Part shown: piece by piece, positions 52,801 to 61,390 of the stretch
Position numbering within the stretch: position 1 is the first letter of the stretch
Layout: the number at the start of each line of letters is the position of its first letter
Source: Capitulum mitella
Lineage: Eukaryota; Arthropoda; Thecostraca; Pollicipedomorpha; Pollicipedidae
NCBI GenBank assembly: GCA_030062745.1
Contig: CP099849.1
Coordinates: 7,114,586 to 7,178,585, forward strand
Direction: 5' to 3'
Length of the DNA: 64,000 bases
Notes under the pieces: generated by a model
Told to the model about the DNA's origin: nothing
Database searches by the model: none
The model's input: the letters and a program-made list of their open reading frames with translations, nothing else
Position numbers and translations under genes: made by a program

Positions 52801-55800
52801 GCCACTGGCCCGCCTTGTCGTTGCCAGGAGGGCGAAAACGTGACGCTGAAGTGTTCGGTGTCGGGGCAGCCGAACCCGGCGGCCACCTGGGACAGAGACA
52901 ACATCACGATCCGTAACTCGGACAAGTACAGGTGAGGCGGCAGCTCCTCAAGCAGTGCGAGTCTTCGACCGTCTCAGTCGTCACTTCGCTAATATTTGCT
53001 GCCTTTGTGTGGCGAGTGACGCTCGAGTATTTGAAGAAGCGGTCATGATGGTGGCTGATAGTGATTGGTGGGAGGTTTTGCTGAGTGGTTGGAGGTAATT
53101 AAGCGTCGTTGGATGGTGCGTTTGGCTCGTATCAGTGTTTGTTTGCGGAAAGAATTGGTTGATCCTGCTGGCGCCATTGTTGCGGCACCTGAGTGGATGT
53201 TGATATGTTTGATTGGCGAGCGCAATGACTTGCCATTGTCAGGCGGCATGCTTTTAACACCGGGCTTTGCCACTGAAGACAATCGAATGACGGCAAGAGG
53301 AGACGTGATACTTGTGCATGAACTCTGATGCATTAGTTCCATTAAGTACATCTGTAGTCCTTCAGTGTGGGTTCTCACGTCTTGTTGTAAACCTCGTAAA
53401 AGCTTATGGTCATTCGTGTATTGTCAAGGTCCTGAAATGCGCTTCTGCAATTTCATCGCCATCTCAAATGGTAGATCGGCGCTCACGTACATTTTCTCGT
53501 CTACATGGCTCCAAATGACTCGTTAACACCTCACTGATTACACGTGACGGAAAATGGCTTTGAGTGACCATCCGGATCCGGCGTGGCTCCCATTAACCCT
53601 GGCGATCCTGCGTGACCTTGAATGACCTTCCGCAGAGTGACCGAGGCCGGCGACGAGCGGCTGCTGCTGATCCGAAACGTGAAAAAGTCTGACGCCGGCC
53701 TGTACAGGGTCACACTCGACAACGACGCTGGTCGGATGCAGGCCACCGCCCGACTCAGCGTCATAGGTCGGTACTACAGTCAGCTGGAGTGCCCGCTGCC
53801 GGCACCAGCTGACATTGGCTCAGGATCAGTCTCGTCGGGCGCCAGTGAGATGAAATGCATACGGCGCGCACGTGGCAGGCGAGGTTGATAAGTGTACGCC
53901 GATCGTCTGATATGTTCTGCAGTTTTGCGAAAGGAGCGGCGGGCGCTTTCGTCTGGCGTACTCCACGTTGGCTCCCAGAGTATATCTATCGCGACTCTAG
54001 TCATTGCGGACGTGCAGCTGAGAGCAGGACATAACTCGACGCCAATAAACCCTTGTGTGCTGCCAAGGTCCGGCCGTTGTAAAGAAATTGCAGTTGGCAA
54101 CACCCTTCAAGCCCTCATCATCTGCAGGGCCTGTTCTGCTCTGGCCAGCCACCGACCATTCGCTGTGGCCAGATCTGTACACTGTTCCACTAACCGTTCT
54201 CCCTCCCCGCTCGTGCCCTGGTCCCGCCGACCGTTCTCTCCCTGCTCGTGCTGTGGTCCGCCGACCGTTCTGCTCTCCCCCGCCCGCAGGCCGTCCCCGT
54301 CCGCTGAGCCCGGTGGGCGTGTCCAGCCTGGAGCGGTCCGGCGGCGGGCCCGGCCCGCGCCTGCCGCGTTCCCGTAACGACAGCTCCGGCCGCGCCGGCG
54401 TCGGCGACATCCTCTCCCACCCGGCCTCCGGCGTCTGGTTCTGGTGGGTGGCGCCCTCCGGCCACCGGGCCGGCTCGGCTGAGAAGAGCCGGGGCGAACG
54501 TCGTGGATTTTCAGAGCGGGGTTCACTGAGTTAGGTGCCCTGCCGACGCGCTTGGAGCCTTTCAGCGAACTGTCGTTTGGATTTTTGGTCGCCGTATACG
54601 TGCGTGATGGATGCAGTTATGGAACTCTACGTGACGGCACTTTCAGTTGCTCGTGGCAGTCGTCATTTTGTCGTTTTTAATGTCTTGCATGACCTATTGT
54701 TGCCTGTACCAATGTGGATGAAGATGTCCGTAGAATTATGTTGCTCTCTAAGCGCAGTTTTGCTTCTTGTTTCAGTGATGCTGAGCTTGTACCTGATGGC
54801 CAACCAATTCGGTTAGCGGATGGTGGCGCCCTCGCTAGAGATAGCAAAGCTTGTTCGCCGGGTGACGAGATGGCGCCACCTGTTTTCGTGCACCCTTTAA
54901 GGGACGTCACTTTCGTGGAGGGCGAGAGAGCCAGGCTGGACGTCACAGTCAGTGGTGAGTTTGTCCCGTTAGGCCAGAAGACCATCTGCGACTTAGTGGG
55001 CACAACTTGTTCTACGTTGTTTTATGTACATCGTTTTACCACTTCAAATTAAAATATTCTGACCATGGTCAGACTTAATCAGACATTGCGTTTATCAAAT
55101 TAAGTACATAAGTATCCATGCCGTTGCCGCGAATGTTCTGTCAGTGTTTCAGTTCGCTCCGTGCTTCAAAACATGCACCCTTACATGGCAGCAGTGCCTC
55201 CCCCAAACACACACGGACCACAGTCTGACCGATCTCCCCCTTCAGGCGGGCAGCCGGTGGAGGTGACCTGGGTGAAGAACAACTCGCCGATCCGGGACTG
55301 CGCCGATTTCCGGCACCTGTCGGCCGCCGGCGGTCATTTCTCCCTGCTGATCAGCGACGTGTACCCGGCAGACGAGGGCTTCTACTTCTGCGAGGCCTCA
55401 AACGCCCACGGCCAGGCCGTCTGCCACTGTCACGTGACCGTCTTAGGTCAGCGCTGGGCGGGGAGGAGCTGGGATCGACGCGAGACGCGGAGGTTTTGTT
55501 TGTTGGCCTAGTCGCATGCCATTGTTTGATAACCATAGCCTTGATGTGTTAAACTGTTGCATAAGCTTAACGGAAAACGCTGAATTAATTTTAAGTTGAT
55601 TTTGGTAAAATCTACATGGGATGGTCCGTCCGGTACATGTGTGATTATACTTCCCTCCCCTGCTTGATTTTTTTGTCGGTGATCGTGATGTAATTAGCAA
55701 AACAGCCCTTTCAAATGGACAAATAGACCATGCGAAAATATGGGAACCTTTAATTTGCTTCAGTTCCAGTATTCCTGAAGTGCATCTTGATCTTCCCAGA

Positions 55801-57240
55801 GGACGACGTGACGGGTAATGCGACCACGGACTCCGCGCCCGTCCGAGAGGTGGCAGCACCGGCGGGAGCGGCCGTCCGCCTGTGGGTGCGCTCGACAGGT
55901 GTCGCCACCGTCGATTGGTCGCTGAACGGTCGGCCCATTGAGAGGCTGGACCAGCGCCGGATCAAGGTCAGTGACCGGCGCATGACTGCCGTGTTGTCGG
56001 GTCTGGAACGGAAACCCCACTGTGAGACGGTTCTATGTCCCTTTGCATGCCCTGATGTGCATAGGTTGAACTGTCATGGCCGAGATGGAATGCCGGACAG
56101 CTTGCCTTCCTCTTACCGCGTTTTTATGGCTACAACATTAAAGCTGCCTGTTCGGAACATTGGGTAGGAATGTGTCAGAAGGTTATCTAACAGAAGGCAA
56201 AGCCCTCAATGTATTTTTAAACAGACGTCATTTACCACTGCTGAGTCCCTATAAATGACAAACAGCTTGTTAGTTCTGATTTTCAGGCTTAGCTGTAGTT
56301 AGATGGAAGCAGGTTTTTTTGTGTCTGGAGCATATTTAATCTTGTTAAGTGTTTTTATCACTGCCCGTTGTATGAGTCACGTCGTAGGATATCCTTCCTA
56401 CGTTATGCAGTTAGTCTGTTACCCGTGTTTGAAAAACATGACATGTCCAAAGGACTCTTCATAACATTTCTTTAACATGCCATTTTTCATTCAAAAAGGG
56501 AAACTTTGTTAGGTGTATGAGCAGTTTGAAAGCTGATGGTGCCACCACTCTTTAGAAGCCATTTATTTCCATTCAGCGCCACGATACGCAGTACCGCCAT
56601 GACAGCAGCACCTTAACTCGCGCACTGGAAGGGGGGTTTGTGTTCCCCTCGCCTGTTTTTCCTGAAAATCTCGAGAACGGATGGGAGCTGGCTGCTGTTC
56701 CTTTGTGACATTTATGGCAGTTGAATAATTCGTGGATTGACGCGGAAAAGTCGAAAATCAGGCCGGAAGTTTTTGAAGTTTTAAGCATTTGAAGTCAAGC
56801 AAACATAACGAAAACAACGGTTGTTGCTGACAAACGGGAACTTCGTGAAAGGACTAGAGTTCTACCTAAGATTACCGTTTGAACACAATCACGCGACGCC
56901 ATTCGGGCATAAGTGATGGATGTACTAAGACCAGAACCAGGCTCAGGAGGGGTCAAGGTCATCAAAGGTCAAGGTCAACCAGCTTGTGACGACCTGATCC
57001 AGATTTGTTTTGCAATATATCGGTTTGTATGAAATATGCATTTAAAGACTCAAATAAAAACACATATGTGCACATGGACACGCTTATATATACTAGCGTC
57101 ATTTCAGATCAAGGTGACCAAAGGTCCAGGGCAACTCTTTTGTGACCTGGTCCAAATTTGCTTTGCAATATGCCGATTTGTATGAAATATGCATTCAAAG
57201 ACACTACTAAAAACACGTTTAGCTTATTGGTACTCACATG

Positions 57241-57308
<68 letters not shown>

Positions 57309-60300
57309 TACATACATACATACATAAACATAAGCTCTGGAAGTGACCAGATGTACCGGATGTTGGCTACCTTCACCGAAAATACGCAAAAAGATGTGTG
57401 TAACGCCCTTATTTACACTCAAGCTATCCCATGTTGCTCGAAATCTGATCTGCAGAAGATGAAAAATGACGCCATAGGTTAACGGCCTAACATGACCTGG
57501 ACTCGAAAAATCCTCATTCAAGACACCAGATGAATGGAAATTGTCTCATTCCACATTTTAACACTGAAACAAACACTGTTTTCCCGTTTCATTCGAAAAA
57601 TCGTGCGGAATGGCCTGCACGGGCCGAGAAAGTGTTCAAAGTTGACCTTTTCGACCCCATTTGACACTGAAGATGTTTATCTAGAGTCATGAAAATTGCA
57701 CACGATGTAAACCTCCCCTGTCCGTAAAATTTCATGTCTCTAGCTCTCTCCGTTTTCGAGATCAGGAGGGGGCACTTTTGTGCCCTCCTTGTATGGTGTG
57801 AAATCCCCTTCCACTGCACGAGTTAAGGCTAATGCTAAAATTATCCAACAGTGGTTAGAAGCCCCGCCAGTTGGTAGAGCCACCGGCACTTCCTGCCTTA
57901 AAGGCTGCCTACACGCATTACGGGACGTTTTTTCCAAGCTGTTACAAACCGCCCATTCAATTCCTTTTTGAATGGCGTCATTCTTGGCAATGCCCATTGG
58001 TGCGACCGACAAGCCATCGCTTGGGTGTGAAGTGGTTACCAGGTATCTTCATCGCGGCAGCTTAATGGTACTGATTTGTTCAACCGGCCATCAAACAATG
58101 GTGTCCCCTCTTCACCCGCGCATAGATACGCAAGACTGTTAGCACTTTTTTAGAAAACACCAGTAATAACGGTTTTGGCGGCATAAAAGTTAGATGCATG
58201 ATTCAGCTTCACGGGGGCGGCAGCACCGGGTGGCTGATACGGCCGGCCGGCAGCTGATAGCCCACTGCCTGCCGCTCTCCTGCCTGGGTGCGTCACACCC
58301 CTCCCCACCGCCGCCCGGCGGACGGCCGGCCTGACCCCGCCAGTCCTCCGGCCGCGCCGGCCGGGCGTCGCTCGCGTCGACGGGCCGGCGCACGTCGAGC
58401 CCGGCCGACGCAGATGTTCGAGATATTCCAGGTATCTGTCAGCCGCGCCCCCTCGGAACGCACCCCGCGTGAGTGAGTCCTTGTGAGACCGGCGGGCTGT
58501 TCTGTCGGAGGTTTTCGGTCGATGTGGATTCGTTCAGGTGTAGTGGACCGTGGAAGGATGTCGCTCTGGATTCTGTTGTGGGCAAGGTCAGGCGGGATGA
58601 ACCGCTACGTATAGTCGGTTTCAAGGTCTGCTAAAGCTTCTTTGCCTCGCCTTGTTCGTTGATTGTTTCGGCTTAGTGAGATATAACAGCGGGAGATGTC
58701 GTTTGTCGTCTTATTTGTAATCTGGCAGGAATCTGCAACTTTCTGTTTTCCTCATCCCAGATACCCACTTTGAGTACTTAAAAGTACGATGTAAATGGTG
58801 TTAAAGCCTTAGATGCATGTTGTTCCGTAAAAATAATGACGACTGCTTTCGATCTCCGGCACTTACCGTAAAGGTTAAATTACTTTTTCCGATTATATTT
58901 TGCCATGAACACCATAGTCCACTTTTTACCGTTGTAGGGATATGCTGCTTAAGCTAAGGCGCCAGTGTGGACCATTCGTCAGCGAGTCGATTACACTGAA
59001 ATTCTTGATGGCGTAACTGCATATGCTCGCTGTCAGTCCAGACGATTCGCCGTCTCGTCCATGGGGAGCACATAGCGTACACATGGACGGTATTTGTCAC
59101 CCACGGTATACGCAAGCCGAACACTGTTGATGCATCCGGCACAACGTATGCTCATACATATCCCACTATCGCGCTGTCACTACGTAGTTCTCCGACTTGA
59201 TAACGCGGGGTTCTGCGTAAGTTGCACCGCGTGCCTGGCGGTCTCGTTCAAGGCTGGTGGCGAGACCTACGATCTCCTGTCTCCAGATGGTCTCCAGGAG
59301 AACTCCAGGTCTCCTGTCTCCCCTCATGGTCGAGTTTGCCAGTAGGAATGTCGAGTACTATTGTTCACGCTGATTACCAGGCGATCTCGGAAGGTCGCTG
59401 GTATTTTGTTTACGCTTTCCTGACTCGATTTGTCCAGATGACCTTGGATAACCGAAGGGTGGCGGTTTCAGGGTCTGACAGTCGGCAAAATAACGACGTT
59501 TTTTGTCGTTAGGAGGATGCAAAGGCGCATTAAAAGTGTCATCCTCTGCTGGGCGAATTTTTGTGAGGGCTGATTTAGGGCGGGCAATAAAATTTCACAA
59601 GATGTCACCTGGTTTGTTCCTTGCCAGAGACATGTTGTGCTTAGCAGCACCACAAAGAGCATTTGTTTGCCGATAATAAAGTATTTTATTGCCGCCCTTC
59701 AACGTCTCTGGCGTCATTGCTCTTGCTGTATGATAGGAATCACCAGCCATGTATTGCCACGTCCGAATTCGTGATAAAATGTTGCACCGAGCCGCTATTG
59801 TCATGCAGATGAATGCCAGTCGTCATATGTGCGTCATATGTCGTCATATTTCAACGAAAGCCGTCATTCACACTTGTCGATTGCGATTGTACACCTGTGG
59901 ATGGCAAATATCGGGGCCTAGGCGAATCAGACAGGTGCATACATTTGGGACGTGCCTGGTCGCAAGGAGGTGCGCATACAGTCCCTCAAGGCAAACCCAC
60001 GGAACCGTCGTCGGGCGAGTCAGCTGATGGTGAGGTTTCTGGGAACTACTTCCTTATGGGGAAACCAGATCAGTGACGATATTGCTCCACCATACCACAT
60101 GCAATGCCATGAACGTGTTCGAAGTTTCCTATGGCTTAGTTTGCAGACGGCTAGACAAGACTAAGAAAGGCGACGACCGGAAAAATATCGTTTATCTGTT
60201 CCAGTCACTCCGTTTTGTTAAGTCCGACTGCGCAGCCTAATCTCTTAGTTCATCCTCGATTTCCAGCTTGCCCAGCGCACCGTCGACACTGCTGTCGTGA

Positions 60301-60861
60301 CCAACCAGACTGCTCCTTTCAGTCACATCCCGCGTGGCCTGAAAAACCCTCCTCTCTGTCCTGGGCTTCAGTGCGTCCACCTGACCGCTCTGCCTCCTCC
60401 TGCAGGTCTCGCGGACGGCCGAGGCCCATGCGCTGGAGATCCAGCCGGTCGCGGAGGCAGACGCCGGCACGGCCGAGGTGTCCGTGCGCGGTCCGGCCGG
60501 CTGCTGGCGGGCCCAGGTGGCGCTGCGGGTGGCCGCCGCGGCCGATGCCAGTGTCGACGCGACGCCGGTCGCGGACGGAGCGGCCGCGCCGACCGCCACC
60601 GCCGCGACGCCGGCCGTCGCCGAGCCGCGCCCGCCGCCGTCCGCGGCCGACGAGCGAGAGCCGCGCTCGTCCGCGGACGAGGACGAGGGCTCGTGCGTGG
60701 CCGAGGAGGACGAACAGGGCCCGTGCGCGGCGGGCGAGCGCCGGCTGATCGTCGAGGGCCCGGCCAGCCTGTCGGTGCTGCTCGGCCAGACGGCGCGGCT
60801 CGAGTGCCGACTGAGAGAGGCGCCCGGCATGGAGGCGCCGCCCGTCCTCTGGAGCAAGGCG
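42637..60861 (+). CDS. Partial multi-exon gene for an I-set Ig-repeat protein of the muscle/cytoskeletal type
   Basis: Thirteen exons (42637-42802, 44825-44858, 45240-45372, 46344-46500, 50470-50607, 51505-51629, 52828-52931, 53636-53766, 54290-54443, 54776-54954, 55246-55446, 55800-55966, 60406-60861) join without a stop into 715 codons. Every junction is GT-AG and every phase matches. Residues 1-55 are the second half of an Ig. Ig A is about 73-163, linker 164-238, Ig B 239-329, linker 330-413, Ig C 414-507, Ig D about 520-605, acidic linker 606-674, and the start of Ig E 675-715. Each complete Ig keeps the core Trp, and all but Ig D keep the D/E-x-G-x-Y signature. Frequent loss of the cystine pair, and the absence of any visible signal peptide or membrane segment, suggest a cytosolic filament protein. 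By architecture it could be titin/kettin, Unc-89/obscurin, Strn-MLCK or zormin-like. Kinase, RhoGEF or FN3 domains would discriminate, but none is in the window. Both ends are missing. Confidence 0.85.
42803..44824. other. Intron 1 (2.0 kb)
   Basis: The intron holds a C11 homopolymer near 42915-42926, a CpG-rich block at about 42940-43210 and another at about 43540-44080. It also holds a minus-strand reading frame with a signal-peptide-like start (44370-44654). It ends in a good pyrimidine tract before the acceptor at 44824. No additional Ig-coding exon is visible. Confidence 0.6.
44370..44654 (-). CDS. Unassigned 94-residue open frame with signal-peptide-like N-terminus, antisense inside intron 1
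   Basis: The frame starts [18 protein letters not shown], a basic n-region, a hydrophobic run and an Ala-rich cleavage-like end. It continues with a mixed hydrophilic sequence containing [15 protein letters not shown] and ends in a stop. The amino-acid composition is less skewed than in the GC-rich frames nearby, which is why it stands out. There is no recognisable family. A possible donor (gacgccg|gtaccc on the minus strand) could make it the 5' exon of a longer gene, for example a small secreted protein or a membrane receptor, but no second exon was found. A frame of this length is also expected by chance several times in the window, so this is only a candidate. Confidence 0.15.
   Translation of the reverse strand: MLRLLITFLLTGVAAALNIWSAGHKTTDQYRVILTTAWSCRTLGGTFKLRHKINRYLEILDRMYGAESMQQAIFSTDAGTQHHPSNHSDQIQNK
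44825..44858 (+). CDS. Exon 2: 34-nt microexon
   Basis: It is flanked by a strong acceptor (pyrimidine run ...gttttttcag) and a near-consensus donor (aaa|gtaagtg). It enters in phase 1 and leaves in phase 2. That is exactly the conversion needed between exon 1 (ends phase 1) and exon 3 (starts phase 2), which cannot be joined directly. The junction residues become Asp (G|AT) and Asn (AA|C), and the exon body encodes [10 protein letters not shown], a short basic inter-domain linker. No alternative phase-1-to-2 exon was seen in the interval. Confidence 0.72.
45140..45205. repeat. GC-rich ggagccc direct repeats in intron 2
   Basis: Short degenerate repeats of ggagcccgg / ggagcccc run up to the polypyrimidine region of the exon 3 acceptor. 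They keep several frames open and give false Pro/Ser/Gly-rich translations. Confidence 0.6.
45240..45372 (+). CDS. Exon 3: N-terminal half of Ig domain A
   Basis: The acceptor is ctgccgcag|cgggacc (phase 2) and the donor ggcgtg|gtgagt (phase 0). It encodes residues 68-111. [20 protein letters not shown] opens strands A to [11 protein letters not shown] carries the first canonical Cys, and VVQWQKDGV carries the core Trp and the D-G turn. The exon stops in the C-C' region of the fold and is completed by exon 4. This is the most canonical Ig of the set. Confidence 0.88.
46344..46500 (+). CDS. Exon 4: C-terminal half of Ig domain A
   Basis: The acceptor is ctgccgcag|gtgctc (phase 0) and the donor gtcgatg|gtgcgt (phase 1). 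It encodes residues 112-163: [20 protein letters not shown] (strands D-E), [20 protein letters not shown] (D-x-G-x-Y-x-C plus F-G loop) and strand G SRACLIVD. Joined to exon 3 it gives a complete I-set domain of about 90 residues with both cysteines and the Trp. It is the only complete domain here that keeps the full cystine pair. Confidence 0.92.
46601..46820. repeat. (AT)n microsatellite with internal 72-bp duplication
   Basis: Three pure AT runs are separated by two copies of a spacer of about 36 nt (tgtatataat...gatatttatgtatgat). The copies start near 46665 and 46737, an offset of 72 bp, so the locus grew by duplication of an AT-run-plus-spacer unit. Confidence 0.95.
50275..50469. repeat. 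Degenerate minisatellite leading into exon 5
   Basis: Imperfect copies of a unit of roughly 30-38 nt (consensus elements cgtccacgtgtccg, gcagcagacag, ttgactg) start near 50338, 50368, 50399, 50420 and 50456. The last copy contains the tgtccgcag acceptor used for exon 5, and the same tgtccgcag word occurs at 50403. Confidence 0.7.
50470..50607 (+). CDS. Exon 5: first part of the linker between Ig A and Ig B
   Basis: The acceptor is gtgtccgcag|tgccc and the donor gtgccac|gtacgt. It is symmetrical (phase 1-1), 138 nt, residues 164-209. It encodes [20 protein letters not shown] and then an Arg/Pro/Ala/Leu-rich stretch ending SPRLSVP. No fold is recognisable. It is a disordered-looking Ser/Pro/Arg linker like those between Ig domains of sarcomeric proteins. 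Because it is symmetrical it could be skipped without changing frame. Support comes from splice sites and phase rather than from homology. Confidence 0.65.
50608..51504. other. Intron 5 (0.9 kb), partly CpG-rich
   Basis: The first half, to about 51000, is CpG-rich with CACGTG at 50659 and 50982. The second half is AT-balanced. No coding content was recognised. Confidence 0.6.
51505..51629 (+). CDS. Exon 6: end of linker and first strand of Ig domain B
   Basis: The acceptor is cccttccag|ggacgc (phase 1) and the donor gccgag|gtgggt (phase 0). It encodes residues 210-251: a Ser/Ala/Arg-rich linker ([20 protein letters not shown]) followed by [14 protein letters not shown], the usual entry into an I-set domain (P-x-F...). 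Exon 7 continues directly with EGENVTLKC, which strongly supports the join. Confidence 0.82.
51630..52827. other. Intron 6 (1.2 kb)
   Basis: Ordinary sequence. A minus-strand frame of 126 codons (52235-52615) has a neutral composition but no recognisable motif and is not annotated as a gene. Confidence 0.6.
52828..52931 (+). CDS. Exon 7: Ig domain B, strands B-D
   Basis: The acceptor is gttgccag|gagggc (phase 0) and the donor gtacag|gtgagg (phase 2). It encodes [17 protein letters not shown] with the first canonical Cys, AATWDRDN with the core Trp, and ITIRNSDKY. The split Arg codon (AG|A) is completed by exon 8. Confidence 0.92.
52932..53635. other. Intron 7 (0.7 kb)
   Basis: Nothing was recognised beyond an 87-codon plus-strand frame (53065-53328) that begins directly after a stop and has no motif. 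Confidence 0.55.
53636..53766 (+). CDS. Exon 8: Ig domain B, strands E-G
   Basis: The acceptor is cttccgcag|agtgac (phase 2) and the donor gtcatag|gtcggt (phase 1). It encodes [20 protein letters not shown] and then [23 protein letters not shown]. The D-x-G-x-Y signature is intact, but the second canonical cysteine is replaced by Val (LYRV), so domain B cannot form the usual disulphide. Confidence 0.93.
53767..54289. other. Intron 8 (0.5 kb)
   Basis: It ends in a long C/T-rich stretch (about 54180-54289) serving as the acceptor tract of exon 9. Nothing else was recognised. Confidence 0.6.
54290..54443 (+). CDS. Exon 9: Gly/Ser/Arg/Pro-rich linker between Ig B and Ig C
   Basis: The acceptor is cgcccgcag|gccgtc (phase 1) and the donor ggttctg|gtgggt (phase 2). 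It encodes [20 protein letters not shown], then [16 protein letters not shown] and [14 protein letters not shown]. The first half is low-complexity and the last third looks ordered. Exon 10 completes the split codon as Cys (TG|T). The join is supported by phase. The exact donor is less certain, because a second GT lies 4 nt downstream (gg|gtggcg). Confidence 0.68.
54776..54954 (+). CDS. Exon 10: linker end and first strands of Ig domain C
   Basis: The acceptor is cttgtttcag|tgatgc (phase 2) and the donor gtcagtg|gtgagt (phase 1). It encodes [20 protein letters not shown], a charged connector, then [20 protein letters not shown] and RLDVTVS. APPVF...EGE is a textbook I-set start. The first canonical cysteine is replaced by Val (RLDV). 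Confidence 0.88.
55246..55446 (+). CDS. Exon 11: rest of Ig domain C
   Basis: The acceptor is cccccttcag|gcgggc and the donor gtcttag|gtcagc (phase 1-1). It encodes [18 protein letters not shown] with the core Trp, [18 protein letters not shown], then [20 protein letters not shown] and strand G CHCHVTVL. The second canonical Cys (FYFC) is present, but its partner in exon 10 is Val. Extra cysteines occur at C-A-D and C-H-C. Joined to exon 10 it makes a full domain of about 94 residues. Confidence 0.94.
55800..55966 (+). CDS. Exon 12: N-terminal half of Ig domain D
   Basis: The acceptor is atcttcccag|aggacg (phase 1) and the donor cggatcaag|gtcagt (phase 0). It encodes [40 protein letters not shown] and [15 protein letters not shown]. 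The core Trp (VDW) is present, and the first canonical cysteine is replaced by Trp (VRLW). Reading continues open past the donor to a stop at about 56165, see findings. Confidence 0.85.
56945..57220. repeat. 153-bp diverged tandem duplication with AGGTCA words
   Basis: The segment around 56945-57070 is repeated 153 bp further right. For example tgcaatat at 57011 matches 57164, each followed by a shared ...tttgtatgaaatatgcatt...aaagac block. Both copies start with strings of aaggtca-like words and contain tgtgac...ctg(a/g)tcca. Confidence 0.75.
57243..57330. repeat. (TA)n / (ACAT)n microsatellite
   Basis: About 58 bp of perfect TA dinucleotides are followed by catacataca units. It sits immediately after the second copy of the 153-bp duplication. 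Confidence 0.97.
59577..59698. repeat. 122-bp inverted-repeat element (hairpin or small MITE-like)
   Basis: The left arm agggcgggcaataaaat (59577-59593) pairs with the right arm attttattgccgccct (59683-59698), with one extra G as a bulge. The interior of about 89 bp has no coding content. A clear target-site duplication is not visible, so it may be an old transposon remnant or a structured non-coding element. Confidence 0.6.
60406..60861 (+). CDS. Exon 13: end of Ig D, acidic Ala/Pro linker, start of Ig E
   Basis: The acceptor is cctcctgcag|gtctcg and the donor agcaaggcg|gtgagt (phase 0-0), 456 nt, residues 564-715. It encodes [20 protein letters not shown] closing Ig D, in which the D-x-G-x-Y Tyr is Ala and the second Cys is Val. 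A 69-residue linker of Ala/Thr/Pro then turns strongly acidic ([20 protein letters not shown]). Ig E opens with [23 protein letters not shown], and stops at the core Trp (VLWSKA). It is the largest exon and the most GC-rich. The domain is cut by the donor, so another exon must follow beyond 64 kb. Confidence 0.92.
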
Positions 60862-61390
60862 GTGAGTTTCTGCGGCGGACGACGTGAGTGGCGCTTTGCT
60901 CGCCTTGTATGGCGCAAACCTCCGGTGCATCAGTCTTGGTCACAGTCTGTGATCGCTTGTGATCGCTTGTGAAGCCGTCACCGGTGGACGCCTGTTTCCC
61001 ACGGTGCGACCGTAGGTTTGTCCGGATCAGTGCGTTTGTGCTGCCGGGTTTGGATGACCGTTATTCGCGCCGCTTATCTAACCTGCCGGTAGACTGGTGG
61101 CGTTTGGGCCTCGCAGCTCCGATGTATCCATGGTGACGGACCCCCCCCCCTTTCAGCTGCTGAGCACTGGCCTTGAAGAGAAGGTTCCGATGGCCGTTGC
61201 GTGTTTGCGTCGTTGTCAGCGGACGTATTTGCAAGCTTGGCTGAATAATGTATTAACTTAAAAACCATTTCCTTGAACGAGCTAGGAAAAATAGATGACA
61301 TGTGGGGCATTTATGTCACCACACTCAAGCGGGAATGTAACATTTGATGCACGCCACCGACTGGCACTCGACGCCATGCACACCTGACGG

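Larger units (their letters stand above)
55967..60405. other. Intron 12 (4.4 kb), repeat-bearing
   Basis: The largest internal intron. It holds a 153-bp duplicated segment with AGGTCA words (about 56945-57220), an AT/ACAT microsatellite (57243-57330), a CpG-rich patch (about 58195-58430) and a 122-bp inverted repeat (59577-59698). The remainder is ordinary non-coding sequence. A small hairpin (ggagggggcac-tttt-gtgccctcc) lies near 57764-57787. Confidence 0.6.

Noticed and set aside
53065-53328. 87-codon plus-strand frame in intron 7
   Set aside because: It begins right after a stop, has no ATG support at its start, and is flanked by well-supported Ig exons that splice across it.
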